Shown piece after piece: positions 7,081-13,894 of a stretch of 13,929 nucleotides of DNA. Below the pieces are notes generated by a model. The model was not told where the DNA came from, searched no databases, and saw nothing but the letters and a program-made list of their open reading frames with translations. How positions within the stretch are numbered: position 1 is the first letter of the stretch; each line of letters opens with the position of its first letter. The translations under genes were made by a program, and so were the position numbers. Source of the DNA: an uncultured Clostridia bacterium (GTDB taxonomy: Bacteria > Bacillota > Clostridia > TANB77 > CAG-508); NCBI GenBank assembly GCA_947623615.1, contig CANQHH010000015.1, forward strand, positions 1-13,929, read 5' to 3'.

Positions 7081-8775
7081 ATGGGCGAAAATAATAGTAA
7101 TATGGTACATAATTTTAAAGAATTAGTGAAACGTTATGAAGGATTTGGAGATAATATAGCTTTTAAATATAAGAAAAAGGGAAAATTAAAAGAAGTAACA
7201 TATAATAAATATGCAAATGATATAAAAGCTTTTGCAACTGCTATATTAAATTTAGATATTAAAAAAATTGCCCTTATTGGTAATAATAGATATGAATGGT
7301 GTACAAGTTATATGGCTGTTGTAGCAGCAGGCCTTGTAATTATTCCATTAGATAAGGCATTGACAGAAAAAGAAATAAAAAAATTAATAAAAAGAAGTGG
7401 TGCAGAAGCAGTTATATATGACGAAAAATATCAGAAAACCATAAAATCATGTGATTTAGAATATAAAATTTGCATGGATGATTTAAGAGCAGATGGAGTA
7501 ATAAGATACAAGGATTTATTACAACAAGGTCGTGATTTAATAAAGCAAACTCATGATACATATAGTAAAGTAAAAGTAAAAAGTGATGAAATGTCAGTTT
7601 TATTATTTACTTCAGGAACAACAGATGAGCCTAAAGCAGTAATGTTGTCACAAGATAATCTTTGTGCACAAATAAATGTTATACCAAACCATGTAAAATT
7701 ATATGAAACAGATACATTATTATCATTTTTGCCAATGCATCATACATTTGAATGTACAATTACTCTGTTATATGGAACTTATAGTGGATGTACAATAGCA
7801 TTTTGTGAAGGATTAAAATATATTGCACAAAATTTAAAAGACTATAAAGTTACTGTGTTCGTTGCAGTACCACTTGTATTAGAAAATATGTATAAAAAAA
7901 TACAAAAAGGAATAGAAAATAGTGGAAAAAAAGAATTAGTAGAGAAAATGCAGAAGATTTCAAATGTATTACTAAAAATGCATATAGATGTTAGAAAACA
8001 ATTATTTAAAGAAGTAAGAAAACAATTTGATGAATATTTAAGAATTGTATTATATGGGGCAGCCCCAATGGACAAAAATACAATTATAGGATATAATAAC
8101 TTGGGAATAGAGCTAGTTCAAGGATATGGCTTAACAGAAAGCTCACCAGTTATATCAGCAGAGACAGATAATAAAAAAAGACCTGGGTCAGTTGGACTTC
8201 CACTTACAAATGTGGAGGTAAAAGTAGAAGAACCAGGAGAAGACGGAGTTGGAGAAATTTTAGCTAAAGGACCTAGCATAATGTTAGGATATTATCAAAA
8301 TGAAAAAGCAACTAAAGCTGCAATTGACGAAGAGGGCTGGTTGCATACTGGTGATTATGGATATATAGATAAAGATGGATTTATATTTATTACAGGAAGA
8401 AAAAGTGACATAATAGTATTAAAAAATGGAAAAAATATATATCCACAAGAATTAGAATTTTTGATAAATAAAATATCATATATTGAAGAATGCATGGTTT
8501 GTTCAAGAGAAAAGGATTCGACAGATACAGTATTATGTGCAAAAATAGTATATAATAAAGATGAAGTTAAACAGAAATTTGGAAAGCAAAAAGATTACAG
8601 AAATTTTATTTGGAACGATATAAAGGAATTAAATCAAAATTTGCCTACATATAAGCATATAAAAGAAATAGAAGTAACAGACGAACCATTAGAAAAAACA
8701 ACAACTCAAAAGATAAAAAGATTTGTTGAAATAAAAAAGATGGAAGAAAAATTTCTAGAAAAAAATAATATATGA
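7081..8775 (+). CDS. AMP-forming acyl-CoA synthetase-like ligase
   Basis: A 564-residue member of the ANL adenylate-forming family, closest in look to long-chain fatty acid-CoA ligases. Members activate a carboxylic acid with ATP to an acyl-AMP and usually pass it to CoA. Visible motifs, numbered from ATG 7081, are the phosphate loop TSGTTDEPKA (177-186), QGYGLTESSP (347-356), GWLHTGDYGY with the ribose-binding Asp near 424, the hinge GRKSDII, and a C-terminal PLEKTTTQKIKR segment with probable catalytic K544. The phosphate loop has Asp where the family usually has Gly, and Ala at the usual final Gly; the Ser/Thr/Lys core is kept. No membrane segment or carrier domain is seen. It is transcribed divergently from the NRPS with back-to-back promoters and is followed 31 bp later by a J-protein gene. 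A plausible role is to supply the acyl group condensed by the NRPS, but ordinary lipid metabolism is equally compatible with the sequence. Acyl-ACP ligation cannot be excluded. Confidence 0.88.
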   Translation: MGENNSNMVHNFKELVKRYEGFGDNIAFKYKKKGKLKEVTYNKYANDIKAFATAILNLDIKKIALIGNNRYEWCTSYMAVVAAGLVIIPLDKALTEKEIKKLIKRSGAEAVIYDEKYQKTIKSCDLEYKICMDDLRADGVIRYKDLLQQGRDLIKQTHDTYSKVKVKSDEMSVLLFTSGTTDEPKAVMLSQDNLCAQINVIPNHVKLYETDTLLSFLPMHHTFECTITLLYGTYSGCTIAFCEGLKYIAQNLKDYKVTVFVAVPLVLENMYKKIQKGIENSGKKELVEKMQKISNVLLKMHIDVRKQLFKEVRKQFDEYLRIVLYGAAPMDKNTIIGYNNLGIELVQGYGLTESSPVISAETDNKKRPGSVGLPLTNVEVKVEEPGEDGVGEILAKGPSIMLGYYQNEKATKAAIDEEGWLHTGDYGYIDKDGFIFITGRKSDIIVLKNGKNIYPQELEFLINKISYIEECMVCSREKDSTDTVLCAKIVYNKDEVKQKFGKQKDYRNFIWNDIKELNQNLPTYKHIKEIEVTDEPLEKTTTQKIKRFVEIKKMEEKFLEKNNI

Positions 8776-8793
8776 TTACGATACCAGCGAGTT

Positions 8794-8799
8794 GGAGGG
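8794..8799 (+). promoter_or_regulatory. Ribosome binding site fixing the J-protein start
   Basis: GGAGGG lies 7 nt upstream of ATG 8807. A TTG codon at 8792 opens the same frame five codons earlier but overlaps this site. The conserved J-domain begins right after ATG 8807, which supports it. Confidence 0.8.
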
Positions 8800-8806
8800 A
8801 CGTTTA

Positions 8807-9706
8807 ATGATTTTTAAAGATTATTATAAAATTTTAGGTCTGGATGATAATAAAGTATCAAATGATGAAATAAAAACAGCATATAGAGAGCAAGCAAAAA
8901 AATATCATCCAGATATAAATTCAGAAAGTTCGTTTTCAGAAGAAAGATTTAAAGATATTAATGAAGCATATAAAATATTGTCAGATACAGCATCAAGAAG
9001 AAAATATGATAGGATGTGGAATTCAAAAGTTGGTTATAAAAAAAGATATGAAGAAGTAAAAAGAGAAGATGGCTCTGTATTTGCAAATGTTTTAAATATG
9101 TTTTTCGGAGACAGTGATGCAAGCGAAAAAAGAGCATCTGGTAAGCAAAGTAAAGTAGTTGAAAAAGGTGAAAATATCGAAACTCAAATAGATGTATCAA
9201 TAGAAGAGGCTTTTTATGGTTCAAATAAAAAGATTTCATTAAGAACTTTAGATGGAAAAATGAAAACATTTACAGTAAAAATTCCAGTAGGAATAAGAAA
9301 TGGAGAAAAGATAAGGTTAATAGGACAAGGTAAAAAAGGAAAAAATGGCGGGAAAAATGGTGATTTATTTATAAAAATCAATATAAATAATGACAAAAAA
9401 TTTTCGCTAAATGGTATAGAATTACATACAGATTTATTACTTACCCCATGGGAGGCAGCCTTAGGAACAAGAGCAACTATTGAAACAATAGGAGATACAG
9501 TTTCAGTATATGTTCCTCAAGGAATTCAAAGTGGTGAAACAGTTAGAATTCCAGGAAAAGGCTATAAAGATGGAAAAGGGGGACAAGGAGACTTGATTGC
9601 AGAAGTAAAAATAATGGTACCAAAAAACTTAAATAGTGAAGAAAAAAAATTGTTTGAAAAATTTAGTGCGTTATCTAAATTTAATCCAAGAACAAGCATA
9701 ACATAG
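8807..9706 (+). CDS. Class-B J-domain co-chaperone (CbpA-like)
   Basis: A 299-residue DnaJ-family protein that should stimulate the ATPase of a DnaK-type Hsp70 and bind unfolded clients in the cytoplasm. The N-terminal J-domain (about 1-70) starts DYYKILGL and carries the essential HPD at 34-36. Two beta-rich C-terminal substrate domains follow (about 120-195 and 200-272), with the family patterns EEAFYGSNKKI, PVGIRNGEKIRL and PQGIQSGETVRIPGKG. The four CxxCxGxG zinc repeats of true DnaJ are absent, so it is class B; about 300 residues is normal for CbpA-type proteins. The linker (about 70-118) is Lys/Glu/Ser-rich and not the usual Gly/Phe-rich region. The gene is 31 bp downstream of the ligase and probably co-transcribed. 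No heat-shock repressor site (CIRCE) or dnaK/grpE is nearby, so it is not the main heat-shock DnaJ. Why it travels with an acyl ligase is unknown. Confidence 0.92.
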   Translation: MIFKDYYKILGLDDNKVSNDEIKTAYREQAKKYHPDINSESSFSEERFKDINEAYKILSDTASRRKYDRMWNSKVGYKKRYEEVKREDGSVFANVLNMFFGDSDASEKRASGKQSKVVEKGENIETQIDVSIEEAFYGSNKKISLRTLDGKMKTFTVKIPVGIRNGEKIRLIGQGKKGKNGGKNGDLFIKININNDKKFSLNGIELHTDLLLTPWEAALGTRATIETIGDTVSVYVPQGIQSGETVRIPGKGYKDGKGGQGDLIAEVKIMVPKNLNSEEKKLFEKFSALSKFNPRTSIT

Positions 9707-9730
9707 AAATTAACATAATACATAGCAATA

Positions 9731-9759
9731 TTGACATAATTGTATAAATGTTATATAAT
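9731..9759 (+). promoter_or_regulatory. Exact-consensus sigma-A promoter of the VirD4 cassette
   Basis: TTGACA (9731-9736) and TATAAT (9754-9759) match the housekeeping consensus at all twelve positions with the optimal 17-bp spacer. The start site would be near 9766, giving a leader of about 62 nt. No terminator separates it from the J-protein gene, so some read-through from upstream is possible. Confidence 0.88.
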
Positions 9760-9764
9760 TATAA

Positions 9765-9808
9765 ATAGCGATTTATACGAAAGATAAGCTATGTTAATCA
9801 ATTCATAG
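9765..9808 (+). promoter_or_regulatory. Leader with two mutually exclusive short hairpins
   Basis: ATAGC (9765-9769) can pair with GCTAT (9788-9792), extended internally by TTAT (9773-9776) with ATAA (9784-9787) around a 7-nt loop. The same central bases, CTATG (9789-9793), can instead pair with CATAG (9804-9808), which ends just before the AGAGGG ribosome site (9811-9816). The first stem begins at about the first transcribed base. The stems are short and AT-rich, so a regulatory role is only a suggestion. It does not match a riboswitch class I recognise. Confidence 0.25.
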
Positions 9809-9827
9809 AAAGAGGGTAGAGAGTATT

Positions 9828-10352
9828 ATGGATACTATACAAGGTAAACACTTTAGTATAACAGATCCACAAGGAGTAAACACAGTAATTTATAGAATAA
9901 ATAAAACAGAAAAAGAGTTTTTAAAGGAATCGCCTAAATATACTGTTGAAAGATTACAATCAGCAGAAGAGTTGAGGGGAGACCTGAAAAAAAGGACTTT
10001 TTTTATTGATGAGCCTGAAGATGAGGAACATTTATTAATATTATCTTTTGGAAAAGAGAGAGTAGTAATAAATATGGGAATTTTAGAAGAAAGTAAAGTA
10101 AAAATTTCTAAAAAGCCTATGCCAATTAAATTTGATACTCTTTATTCTGAAGAGGAGACAGAATATAAAAATTTTAGATATACACCAAATTTAAAAAGAC
10201 CAATATCTATTATTGATCCTGAGACAACAGAGGAAGTGAAACCAATATTATATTTTGATAAAGATACGAATGAAGTTAAGGGAAAGTGTAAATTAAAACC
10301 ATATAAGTCATATTTTGCGTTCGAGATAAGGGACAAAAATAGTGACATTTAG
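9828..10352 (+). CDS. Unknown 174-residue protein, first gene of the VirD4 cassette
   Basis: I do not recognise a family. The protein is soluble-looking: no signal peptide, no membrane segment, no cysteine, and many charged residues (Glu, Lys, Asp) alternating with short beta-like stretches such as HLLILSFG and RVVINMGIL (about residues 65-85). The C-terminal half has ISIIDPETTEEVKPILYF and a basic KGKCKLKPYK patch; the K-rich patch contains the only Cys. The start ATG follows an AGAGGG site by 11 nt. It is the first gene after an exact-consensus promoter and lies 14 bp before another small unknown gene, which precedes a VirD4-type ATPase. That order suggests an accessory role with the coupling protein, for example an adaptor, chaperone or cargo, but nothing in the sequence proves it. 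The reading frame is full length with a good start, so it is very likely a real gene. Confidence 0.75.
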   Translation: MDTIQGKHFSITDPQGVNTVIYRINKTEKEFLKESPKYTVERLQSAEELRGDLKKRTFFIDEPEDEEHLLILSFGKERVVINMGILEESKVKISKKPMPIKFDTLYSEEETEYKNFRYTPNLKRPISIIDPETTEEVKPILYFDKDTNEVKGKCKLKPYKSYFAFEIRDKNSDI

Positions 10353-10366
10353 AAGGGGGATATAAA

Positions 10367-10660
10367 ATGGATAGTACAAATGTAAATTCAGAGCGTGATA
10401 ATGAAGTATGTGCAGCTGCACAGATTATACCAACACAAAAAGAGGTAGAAATACCTCCAAAGAATGCGAAAACAGGACCTTCAATAATAGAAGTTGCACA
10501 AGAACCAGGAATTGAAATTCAAGCAAATGATTGCATAATGGCTAAAGATGGTATGTTATATGCTTCTGATGGTAAAACACCAATTATGAAATTTAGTTCA
10601 GAATCTGCAAAAAATATTTTTGATAAAAAGAGCAAAAATGAAAAAGGAAAAGATAGATAA
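10367..10660 (+). CDS. Unknown 97-residue protein, second gene of the VirD4 cassette
   Basis: I do not recognise this protein. The first half (about 1-50) is polar, proline-containing and likely disordered, with PTQKEVEIPPK and GPSIIEVAQEPG stretches. A short folded-looking part follows (about 50-85: IEIQAND, MLYASDGKTPIMKF), and the last 15 residues are strongly basic (KKSKNEKGKDR). It has two cysteines, at 15 and 56, and no membrane segment. A strong AAGGGGG ribosome site in the 14-bp gap after the upstream gene supports ATG 10367. The VirD4 gene starts 31 bp downstream. A basic, largely disordered small protein beside a coupling ATPase could be a DNA-binding adaptor or a secreted substrate with a charged C-terminal signal. 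Both ideas rest on context alone. Confidence 0.7.
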   Translation: MDSTNVNSERDNEVCAAAQIIPTQKEVEIPPKNAKTGPSIIEVAQEPGIEIQANDCIMAKDGMLYASDGKTPIMKFSSESAKNIFDKKSKNEKGKDR

Positions 10661-10691
10661 TTATAAAACTTAAGAAAAAGGTGATTAAAAT

Positions 10692-12668
10692 ATGGGATAT
10701 AAATTAAAAAAGACATTAAAGGACAATAAAAAGAGCATTATAGTCATAGTAGTACTATGGGTAATTTTATCCATAGTACTTGTTGCTCCTGTTGCATATT
10801 CTATAGGAATTTCATATGTAGATGGTAAATTTGATTTAACTATATTTATAGAGAAAATATTCGCAGAGATAACGAGTTTCACATCGATTGGAAGAGTTAT
10901 ATCAGAAGGATATTTTGGACTTTTTGCTAAATCACTTTTATATTTTTCAATATTTTATATAATATTCGCAATAATTGGTTTATATAAATCTAAACCAAAA
11001 CATCAATATACAGATATAGAGCATGGTTCAAGTGATTGGAGTGAAAATGGCGAACAATATAAAATGCTAAGCAAAAATAAAGGTATAATATTAGCGCAAA
11101 ATAATTATTTACCAGTTGATAAAAGAGGAAATGTTAATGTGTTGGTAGTCGGAGGTTCAGGTTCTGGTAAATCAGCTTCATACTCAATTCCAAATGCATG
11201 CCAGTTATTAGGATCGTATGTTTTCACTGATCCAAAAGGAGAGTTATATGACAAAACAGCAGGATACTTAAAGAAAAACGGATATGAAATAAAAGTTTTA
11301 AATTTAGTAAACCCAGCAAATAGTGATGGATATAATCCTCTTATGCATATATCAAGTGAATTAGATGTCGATGTTATTGCTAACACAATAGTTAAAGGTC
11401 AATCTGCAGAAGGTTCTAAATCAGATCCTTATTGGGAAGACATGGCAGAAGTATTACTAAAAGCATTAATTTATTATTTAATAGCTACTAGACCAGAAGA
11501 AGAGCAAAACTTAGCAAGTTGTTCAGAGATGGTAAGGGCAGCAAATTCAAATGGAGGTAACAATTTACTTACAGAGCTTATTAATCAACTTCCACATGAC
11601 CATCAAGCAAGAATGAACTATAAATCTATTGAAATTGCGCCAGACAAAACATATAGCTCAATTTTGAGTTCATTGCAATCAAAGCTAAGTAAATTTGACT
11701 CAAAAGATATAGCAGAAGTAACATCAACTAACACAATTGATTTTGAAGAGATTGGAAATAAAAAAACAGCAGTATATGTTATTTCGTCAGATACTCATAC
11801 AGCTTATGATTTCTTGCTTACGATTTTCTTTTCACAGATGATACAACAGTTATATGATTTTGCAGATAAAAATGGTGGAAGATTAAAAGTACCTACATAT
11901 TTCATATTGGATGAGTTTGCAAATATAGGACAAATTCCAGATTTTGATAAAAAAATATCTACAAGTAGAAGTAGGGGAATATCATTTAGTGTTATATTGC
12001 AAAACTTAGATCAATTAGAGGCAGTTTATGAAAAATCGTATGAAACTATAATGGGTAACTGTGATACTCACGTGTTTTTAGGAAGTAACTCATATAAAAC
12101 CGTAGAATATTTCTCAAAAGCATTAGGTGAAAAAACAATTACAAGAGACAATCTTTCTGTAAATAGAGATCAGAATTTCAAAAGACAAGGATATAGTGAT
12201 TCTGATCAAATAATGGCGAGACCACTTATGACTCCAGATGAGTTAAGAAGAATGGATAATGATTTATGTATAATTTATGAAAAAGGTTTAAAACCAATAA
12301 AAGCACATAAATATTATTATTTTGAAACACCAATGGTTAAAAAATTATCAGAATTTACTTTAAACCATTTAGAGTTTGATGTGGAAACAAGGGGAAAATG
12401 GAGAAAATATAATCCATATAATCCATATAACGAAGAAGAAGAGGAGCAAAAAAGAGATTTAAAAGTTGAATCTTTAGATGATTTATTTGATGATGACGAA
12501 GAAAAAGAAGAAGATAATGATGTTATTGCGAACTTAGAAGATAATAATGCACCAATATTGCCACAAGAAGAAGAAGAGGATTATGATGTAATGACAGTAG
12601 ATATACAAAAACAATTAGAAGCTAAATTTGATGAGTTATTTGGTGCTGTTGATACAGAAAATAATTAA
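10692..12668 (+). CDS. VirD4/TraG-type coupling ATPase (type IV secretion)
   Basis: A 658-residue inner-membrane ATPase of the VirD4/TraG family, which in conjugation and type IV secretion links DNA or protein substrates to the transfer channel. Two N-terminal membrane helices (about 15-37 and 75-97) flank a short outside loop. The family motif HGSSDWSE (111-118, usually HGSARWA) precedes Walker A GGSGSGKS (154-161), FTDPKGELY (178-186) and Walker B YFILDEFANIG (403-413), followed by STSRSRGISF and a VILQNLDQL sensor-like stretch. All ATPase motifs look intact. The last 80 residues form a very acidic tail (runs of Glu/Asp from about 580) after a YNPYNPYN repeat. The ribosome site AAAAGGTGA lies about 8 nt before ATG 10692. 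It is the last gene of a unit closed by a strong terminator. No relaxase, VirB4, VirB6 or lytic transglycosylase gene is in the window, so its channel partners are either elsewhere or absent. Confidence 0.93.
   Translation: MGYKLKKTLKDNKKSIIVIVVLWVILSIVLVAPVAYSIGISYVDGKFDLTIFIEKIFAEITSFTSIGRVISEGYFGLFAKSLLYFSIFYIIFAIIGLYKSKPKHQYTDIEHGSSDWSENGEQYKMLSKNKGIILAQNNYLPVDKRGNVNVLVVGGSGSGKSASYSIPNACQLLGSYVFTDPKGELYDKTAGYLKKNGYEIKVLNLVNPANSDGYNPLMHISSELDVDVIANTIVKGQSAEGSKSDPYWEDMAEVLLKALIYYLIATRPEEEQNLASCSEMVRAANSNGGNNLLTELINQLPHDHQARMNYKSIEIAPDKTYSSILSSLQSKLSKFDSKDIAEVTSTNTIDFEEIGNKKTAVYVISSDTHTAYDFLLTIFFSQMIQQLYDFADKNGGRLKVPTYFILDEFANIGQIPDFDKKISTSRSRGISFSVILQNLDQLEAVYEKSYETIMGNCDTHVFLGSNSYKTVEYFSKALGEKTITRDNLSVNRDQNFKRQGYSDSDQIMARPLMTPDELRRMDNDLCIIYEKGLKPIKAHKYYYFETPMVKKLSEFTLNHLEFDVETRGKWRKYNPYNPYNEEEEEQKRDLKVESLDDLFDDDEEKEEDNDVIANLEDNNAPILPQEEEEDYDVMTVDIQKQLEAKFDELFGAVDTENN
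12408..12431 (+). repeat. 9-bp in-frame tandem repeat in the VirD4-type gene
   Basis: TATAATCCA occurs twice in tandem, followed by a partial third copy (TATAAC). It encodes Tyr-Asn-Pro units at about residues 573-580 of the coupling protein, just before the acidic tail. Its length could vary by replication slippage without breaking the frame. Confidence 0.7.
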
Positions 12669-12672
12669 GTAT

Positions 12673-12713
12673 AAAAATAGCGATATTATTTAAGTAATAT
12701 TGCTATTTTTTTT
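12673..12713 (+). terminator. Strong intrinsic terminator after the VirD4-type gene
   Basis: A 16-bp stem pairs 12673-12688 with 12695-12710, with one G-U pair and a 6-nt loop (TTTAAG). The 3' arm ends in a T run continuing to 12713. It starts 4 nt after the VirD4 stop codon and closes the unit begun by the consensus promoter. The near-symmetric A and T runs mean it may also act weakly on the other strand, although no minus-strand gene reads into it. Confidence 0.92.
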
Positions 12714-12744
12714 CAAACATATAAAACAAATGTTTTAAAATATA

Positions 12745-12773
12745 TTGACTAATTATGACTAATGATATAAAAT
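12745..12773 (+). promoter_or_regulatory. Sigma-A-type promoter for the SbcCD-like genes
   Basis: TTGACT (12745-12750) is followed after 17 bp by TAAAAT (12768-12773). An overlapping alternative is the extended -10 TGATATAAA (12763-12771) at 15-bp spacing. The promoter lies about 30-60 bp before ATG 12805 and downstream of the terminator, so the repair genes have their own transcription start. Confidence 0.65.
12746..12763 (+). repeat. Direct repeat TGACTAAT x2 with 10-bp period
   Basis: TGACTAAT occurs at 12746-12753 and again at 12756-12763, one helical turn apart, overlapping the -35 box and spacer of the promoter. Two same-face half-sites here could bind a dimeric regulator. It is short and could be chance. 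Confidence 0.45.
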
Positions 12774-12804
12774 AACAAAAGTTTAAACAAATGGAGGAAT
12801 ATAA

Positions 12805-13878
12805 ATGAAATTTATACATATTGCAGATATGCATTTTGATGCACCATTTACAGTATTAAATTCAAAAAATAATTTAGGAGAGAAACGTAGATTAGAACAG
12901 CGTGAATATTTTAAAAATATAATTAATTATATAAAAGATAATAATATAGATTATTTATTTATAGCAGGAGATTTATATGAAAATGAATATATAAGAGAGA
13001 CAACTATAGAATATATAGATAATTTATTTAAACAAATACCTAATACAAAAATATATATAACTCCAGGTAATCATGATCCATATCTTCTAAATTCTATGTA
13101 TAATAATTATAATTGGAATAGTAATGTAAAAATATTTACAAATAAAATAGAGGTTGTAGAGGATGAAAATGTAGACATATATGGATTTGGATTTAATGAT
13201 TTTTATTGTAAAACATCAGAAGTAGAAGAAATAGAAATAAAAAATAGAAATAAAATAAATATATTAATAACTCATGGAACATTAAAAGGAGGAGGAATAG
13301 AAAATTTAGAATATAATCCACTAAGCGAAAATAGGTTAAAACAATTAGGATTTGATTATATAGCATTAGGTCATATTCATAAGCCATATTATAATGAAGA
13401 AGAGGGACAAAATATTGTATATCCAGGTTCGACAATAACTTTAGGCTTTGATGAAGCAGGAAAGCATGGAGTTATTTTAGGTGAGATAGAAAATAAAGAA
13501 TTAAAAATTAATTTTTTGCCAATAGATAAAAAAGAATTTAAAGAAAAAGAAATAGACATAACAGATATAAATTCTGTAGAAAGCTTAATAGAAAATATAA
13601 ATGAAATGCAAATTGAGGAAAATATATTTTATAAAATAATATTAATAGGAAAAAGAAATTTTGAAATAGATTTATATTATATATCTAAATTTATACAAAA
13701 AGAAAATATTATAAAAATAAAAGATGAAACTCAATTAAATATTGATATAAATAAAATTTCAGAGCAAATTAATTTGAAAGGAATATTTTTAAAATTAATT
13801 TTAGATGATGAAAAAAATAAAATAATAGATAAAAAAACGGCAGAAAAAATAATAGAAATAGGATTAGATGTTCTTTAA
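12805..13878 (+). CDS. SbcD/YhaO-type DNA repair metallophosphoesterase
   Basis: A 357-residue calcineurin-like phosphoesterase of the SbcD/Mre11/YhaO group. These cytoplasmic, metal-dependent nucleases work with an SbcC/Rad50-like ATPase to cut hairpins and damaged DNA ends. The metal-site motifs are complete: D8 and H10 (IADMHFD), D56 (AGDLYE), N89/H90 (GNHDPY), H157 (THGT) and H190/H192 (GHIHKP), then YPGST. The phosphoesterase domain ends near residue 240; the remaining 115 residues, rich in Lys/Ile/Glu, are the family's capping/partner-binding part. GGAGG (12793-12797) lies 7 nt before the ATG. The next gene begins 16 bp after the stop and has an SbcC-like N-terminus, giving the usual nuclease-ATPase pair. 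Size and the MHFDAPF motif fit YhaO-type proteins better than longer SbcD, but the subgroup is not certain. Codon use is even more AT-biased than in neighbouring genes. Confidence 0.92.
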   Translation: MKFIHIADMHFDAPFTVLNSKNNLGEKRRLEQREYFKNIINYIKDNNIDYLFIAGDLYENEYIRETTIEYIDNLFKQIPNTKIYITPGNHDPYLLNSMYNNYNWNSNVKIFTNKIEVVEDENVDIYGFGFNDFYCKTSEVEEIEIKNRNKINILITHGTLKGGGIENLEYNPLSENRLKQLGFDYIALGHIHKPYYNEEEGQNIVYPGSTITLGFDEAGKHGVILGEIENKELKINFLPIDKKEFKEKEIDITDINSVESLIENINEMQIEENIFYKIILIGKRNFEIDLYYISKFIQKENIIKIKDETQLNIDINKISEQINLKGIFLKLILDDEKNKIIDKKTAEKIIEIGLDVL

Positions 13879-13894
13879 ATAATAGGAGGATATT

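Noticed and set aside
7081..8775. Ligase as a stand-alone NRPS adenylation domain
   Set aside because: The motif spacing, GRKSDII hinge and PLEKTTTQKIKR ending look like an acyl-CoA synthetase, and it has no carrier domain; the amino-acid pocket Asp motif is not seen.
8958..9396. Minus-strand open frames of 103 and 60 codons inside the J-protein gene
   Set aside because: They are shadows of a clearly conserved J-domain gene, rich in Phe/Leu/Ser as expected from antisense of Lys/Glu-rich AT-biased coding DNA, with no ribosome site.
9760..9827. c-di-GMP riboswitch in the VirD4 cassette leader
   Set aside because: A CGAAAG-like loop looked suggestive next to an HD-GYP locus, but the leader is only about 62 nt and the conserved GEMM core and second helix are absent.
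9731..12713. Complete conjugative element or ICE
   Set aside because: There is a VirD4-type ATPase but no integrase, relaxase, VirB4, oriT-like repeat or credible attachment sites in the window.
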